The position numbers and the translations under genes were made by a program. Shown in pieces: positions 61,598-64,000 of a stretch of 64,000 nt of DNA. The notes beneath the pieces were generated by a model. The model did no database searches. It was not told the DNA's origin and was given only the letters and a program-made list of their open reading frames with translations. The DNA comes from Roseovarius sp. THAF9 (GTDB taxonomy: Bacteria > Pseudomonadota > Alphaproteobacteria > Rhodobacterales > Rhodobacteraceae): NCBI RefSeq assembly GCF_009363715.1, contig NZ_CP045404.1, positions 2,138,001 through 2,202,000 on the forward strand, given 5' to 3'. Each line of letters starts with the position of its first letter. The stretch's first letter is position 1.

Positions 61598-62901
61598 TCC
61601 TCAAGGCCAAAGAGCGCGGCGGCGGGGCGCAGCTTGCCCGATACCTGCTCTCGATGCGGGACAATGATCATGTCGAGCTGCACGAGGTTCGGGGCTTTGT
61701 CGGTGATGACCTGCTCGACGCCTTCCGTGAAGCCGATGCCATCGCCAAAGGCACCCGCTGCGAGAACTACCTGTTTTCGGCCAGTCTCAACCCGCCTGGC
61801 GGCGAAGCCTTCACAGTATCGGATTTCGAGGATGCTGCCGATGAGATCGAGCGCAAGCTCGGCCTCGAAGGCCAGCCCCGCGCCATCGTCTTTCATGAAA
61901 AAGACGGGCGGCGGCATGCCCATGTTGTCTGGTCGCGCATTGATGCGGAGCGCATGCGGGCGATCAACCTTTCGCACTACAAGACGCGCCTGCGGGACGT
62001 ATCGCGGGAGCTCTTTCGCCAGCACGGCTGGGAAATGCCGAGAGGCCTCCGCGATTGGCGGGAGCGCGACCCGCTGAGCTACAGCCTCGAAGAATGGCGG
62101 CAGGCGCGGCGTGTCGGCCTCGATCCAAAGCAGCTCAAGGCGATGTTTCAGGAATGCTGGAACCGTTCGGACTCCGGAATGGCTTTCGCGCAAGCGCTCA
62201 AGGAACGCGGCTTCATGCTCGCGCGCGGTGATCGGCGCGGCTTTGTCGCCGTCGATTATCGCGGTGAGGTCTACGCGGTGGCGCGGCAGGCGGGCGTGAA
62301 GAGCAAGGATGTTGTGGCTCGTCTCGGCGAGCCGGAAGCCTTCCCTTCGGCTGAAGAGGCGCGGTTTGGGATCGCCGCGCGCATGTCCGAACGGATCAAG
62401 CGTTTTATCAAGCAAACGGAACTGGAAGCTGGACGGGGGCGCAAGGCGCTCGAATTCGAGCGGAGCGAGCTGGCCGGACGGCATCGGCACGAGCGGCAAG
62501 CGCTCAAGGAAGGTCACGAGAAGCGCTGGATCGCAGAGACCAACGCGCGGGCGGCGCGACTGCCGCGCGGCGTCTCGGGCATCTGGCACCGGATCACAGG
62601 AAAATACGCGAAAATCAGGGATCGAAACGAGCGCGAAGCCTGGCAAGCCCTGCTGCGGGATCGCGCGGAGCGGGACGACCTGATCGCGGATCAGCTTGAT
62701 GAGCGCCGTGCGCTGCAACTGCGCATGCGGGAACAGCAGGAGCGGCAAAAGGGCGAACTGCTCATGCTCCGCGAGGATATCGCCCGATATCAGGACATGA
62801 GCGCGCCGGAACACAGCTCTGAACGGCGCGATCCGGACCGGAACGCGCGGAAGCGCCAACGTCGCCGTGATAAAGGGCGTGATCGCGGCTTTGAAAGATA
62901 G
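61594..62901 (+). CDS. Relaxase, MobA/VirD2 type
   Basis: A 435-residue nuclease that nicks oriT and pilots the strand in conjugative transfer. Metal-binding motif III is AIVFHEKDGRRHAHVVWSRI (H-D-HxH type, ~103-122); the nucleophile Tyr is probably Tyr17 in ARYLLSM. The second half (~265-435) is a charged coiled helical tail rich in Arg and Glu. No type IV secretion genes are in the window, so the element may be only mobilisable. Confidence 0.88.
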   Translation: MILKAKERGGGAQLARYLLSMRDNDHVELHEVRGFVGDDLLDAFREADAIAKGTRCENYLFSASLNPPGGEAFTVSDFEDAADEIERKLGLEGQPRAIVFHEKDGRRHAHVVWSRIDAERMRAINLSHYKTRLRDVSRELFRQHGWEMPRGLRDWRERDPLSYSLEEWRQARRVGLDPKQLKAMFQECWNRSDSGMAFAQALKERGFMLARGDRRGFVAVDYRGEVYAVARQAGVKSKDVVARLGEPEAFPSAEEARFGIAARMSERIKRFIKQTELEAGRGRKALEFERSELAGRHRHERQALKEGHEKRWIAETNARAARLPRGVSGIWHRITGKYAKIRDRNEREAWQALLRDRAERDDLIADQLDERRALQLRMREQQERQKGELLMLREDIARYQDMSAPEHSSERRDPDRNARKRQRRRDKGRDRGFER

Positions 62902-62917
62902 ATGAAAGGAATCGAGC

Positions 62918-63277
62918 ATGACGGAGAACGAAGGAAAAGGCCGGACACAGCGCAGCTTGCGCGATGAACTGTTGCGTGTACGGACGCAGGCTGGCGAGAT
63001 CGAGAAAACGAGGCAGTCCGACGATGGCATGCAGCGCGTCGTACTGACGCTGCCCAGGTCTCTTGTCCACATGGCGCAATTTATCGCGCTCATGGAAACA
63101 CGCCCGAGAGACGAGGCGCTGGACTTCTGGGGATATGTCAGCGGCGTTGGTGCGGATGATCCTGTCCCTACCCGCAATGCCAAGCGGATCATGCGTGCGT
63201 GGATGGAAGAAGAGATCATGACCCGCACACATGTCGCGATGCTGGAACTACAGGCCGAAGCAAAAAACCGGAAATAG
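62918..63277 (+). CDS. Accessory protein of mobilisation region
   Basis: A 119-residue protein with a basic N-terminus, a beta-helix stretch (QRVVLTLPRSLVHMAQFIALME) and helical C-terminus. It follows the relaxase by 16 bp with an AAAGGA site. I do not recognise the family. A strong hairpin ends the transcript. Confidence 0.65.
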   Translation: MTENEGKGRTQRSLRDELLRVRTQAGEIEKTRQSDDGMQRVVLTLPRSLVHMAQFIALMETRPRDEALDFWGYVSGVGADDPVPTRNAKRIMRAWMEEEIMTRTHVAMLELQAEAKNRK

Positions 63278-63279
63278 CC

Positions 63280-63304
63280 AAGCCGCCCGTATAGGGCGGC
63301 TTTG
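63280..63304. terminator. Terminator between convergent genes
   Basis: AAGCCGCCC-GTATA-GGGCGGCTT, perfect 9-bp stem with TTTGA following on plus; it overlaps nothing coding. Confidence 0.85.
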
Positions 63305-63307
63305 AAC

Positions 63308-63730
63308 TCAAAACCCGAACAGATCGCCTTGTTTGCTCAAGGCTTCTTCGATTGTTCTGAGATTGGCGAAAGCGTTGATCAGATGCGCGGTCTTGAGGCT
63401 GATGGCGGTGTAGACATCGCATGTGATCGGACGATCATCCTCCGTACAGGCGTTTCTGAAGCGCCGTAACTCCTGAGCGCATTCGCGATATCGCGTCAGA
63501 TCGGCACGCATTTCGTCCAGCACCCTGCTGCGCAGCGCGCGCAGCGCTTCCGAACGCTGCGGCTCGGGCTTTGCGGCGGCGGTGTCGATGTGATCGGCAA
63601 GGTAGCCGCGATAGTCCCTGCTTTCGACATCTGCCCTGATTTGCCTGGGCGTCGGTATCGGTCCGCCCAAGCGATAGTACCACGGATGTCCGGCGCGGTA
63701 GCCTTGGAAGGGTTCAAGCGGTTTGATCAT
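63308..63730 (-). CDS. Hypothetical protein of mobile element
   Basis: A 140-residue protein, N-terminus rich in Pro and Tyr (GYRAGHPWYYRLGGPIPTPR), then mainly helical and charged (RSEALRALRSRVLDEMRADL). Not recognised. It starts 2 bp after the next gene's stop on the same strand. Confidence 0.6.
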   Translation of the reverse strand: MIKPLEPFQGYRAGHPWYYRLGGPIPTPRQIRADVESRDYRGYLADHIDTAAAKPEPQRSEALRALRSRVLDEMRADLTRYRECAQELRRFRNACTEDDRPITCDVYTAISLKTAHLINAFANLRTIEEALSKQGDLFGF

Positions 63731-63732
63731 GG

Positions 63733-63978
63733 CTACGCTCCTTTCTTTGCGGCTGACGCTTCGGCCTCACGAGGCTTTTCGAGAGGTTCGCGGATGACGA
63801 TGCGGCCATTCACCGGAACGGTTTCAAGCTGGAGCGTGTAGCCTTTGCCGTCTTTGTGCGGCCAGGCTGCGCCGACTTTGTTCCAGAAAGATTTTTCGCC
63901 GTTGTCTGCGACGTGCCAGGCAAGAAACGCGGGCGCTTTGCGCTGCTGGTTGGCGGGTTTCGTGTTTGTGCGTGCCAT
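63733..63978 (-). CDS. Small conserved protein of alphaproteobacterial mobile elements
   Basis: An 81-residue protein with the block AFLAWHVADNGEKSFWNKVG and AAWPHKDGKGYTLQLETVP, a pattern I know from plasmids and integrative elements of Rhodobacterales and sphingomonads, without a known function. A GGAGATC site precedes ATG 63978. It is the last gene in the window; the element continues to the right. Confidence 0.7.
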   Translation of the reverse strand: MARTNTKPANQQRKAPAFLAWHVADNGEKSFWNKVGAAWPHKDGKGYTLQLETVPVNGRIVIREPLEKPREAEASAAKKGA

Positions 63979-64000
63979 GATGATCTCCTTTGGTTTGTGG

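Overview
The window is GC-rich, gene-dense DNA from an alphaproteobacterium of the Rhodobacterales, most likely the Roseobacter group. Signs of this are the lipoyl domain on the pyruvate dehydrogenase E1-beta subunit, the infC and rplI sequence types, remains of a Rhodobacter-type gene transfer agent (GTA), an FnrL-type box, and Roseobacter-style short palindromic intergenic repeats. Almost all of it reads as chromosome. The last ~3 kb (from about 60.9 kb) is mobilisation DNA of an integrated element or plasmid. I see no rRNA, tRNA, CRISPR array or intact transposase.

Left part (0-13.9 kb): the end of a DUF934 gene and ferredoxin-NADP reductase; a very repetitive Ala/Asp/Glu membrane-anchored protein; infC, apparently starting at ATA; a peptide-type ABC importer (binding protein and two permeases on +, fused double ATPase with an M20 amidohydrolase on -) around a DksA-like gene that has a perfect FNR box; a penicillin-acylase-family hydrolase; and a beta-hydroxyacid dehydrogenase.

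14-18.5 kb is a sulfur-handling island: a Crp/Fnr regulator without the FNR cysteine cluster, a DUF4386 membrane protein, DUF2892, two half-size YeeE/YedE transporters and two metallo-beta-lactamase-fold proteins of persulfide dioxygenase type. The same operator-like palindrome (GTGAC-N3-GTCAC) lies before the regulator and before the transporter/dioxygenase operon.

18.6-35.2 kb is mixed metabolism: PAP2 protein, esterase-alkA-cobK, MFS, a squalene-synthase-like protein and methyltransferase next to citramalate synthase, cysS, an orphan TolC-like lipoprotein, an aminotransferase, an unannotated 27-residue membrane miniprotein with its own terminator, an MttB-family methyltransferase and an AidB-like acyl-CoA dehydrogenase.

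35.3-44.3 kb: ftsB, then the pyruvate dehydrogenase operon, in which an AT-rich gene for a two-zinc-ribbon protein sits between pdhB and pdhC; a metal-type permease broken by one in-frame amber codon; a lipoprotein; cysE; and a second DksA-like gene.

44.3-47 kb holds the most unusual object: GTA gene g1 followed by one open 823-codon reading frame that joins the N-terminal ATPase of the GTA large terminase (g2) to the C-terminal half of the GTA tail hub protein gp15. All genes between are missing, which suggests a single in-frame deletion.

47.1-60.8 kb is core: mltG-fabF, a HisA-like protein, acpP, fabG, fabD, a cytochrome b561-YceI fusion beside a free YceI, rpsF-rpsR-rplI, trigger factor, and a three-gene exported operon ending in a SCO/SenC protein. 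60.9-64 kb: a small ORF, MobC-like protein, MobA/VirD2-type relaxase and accessory genes.
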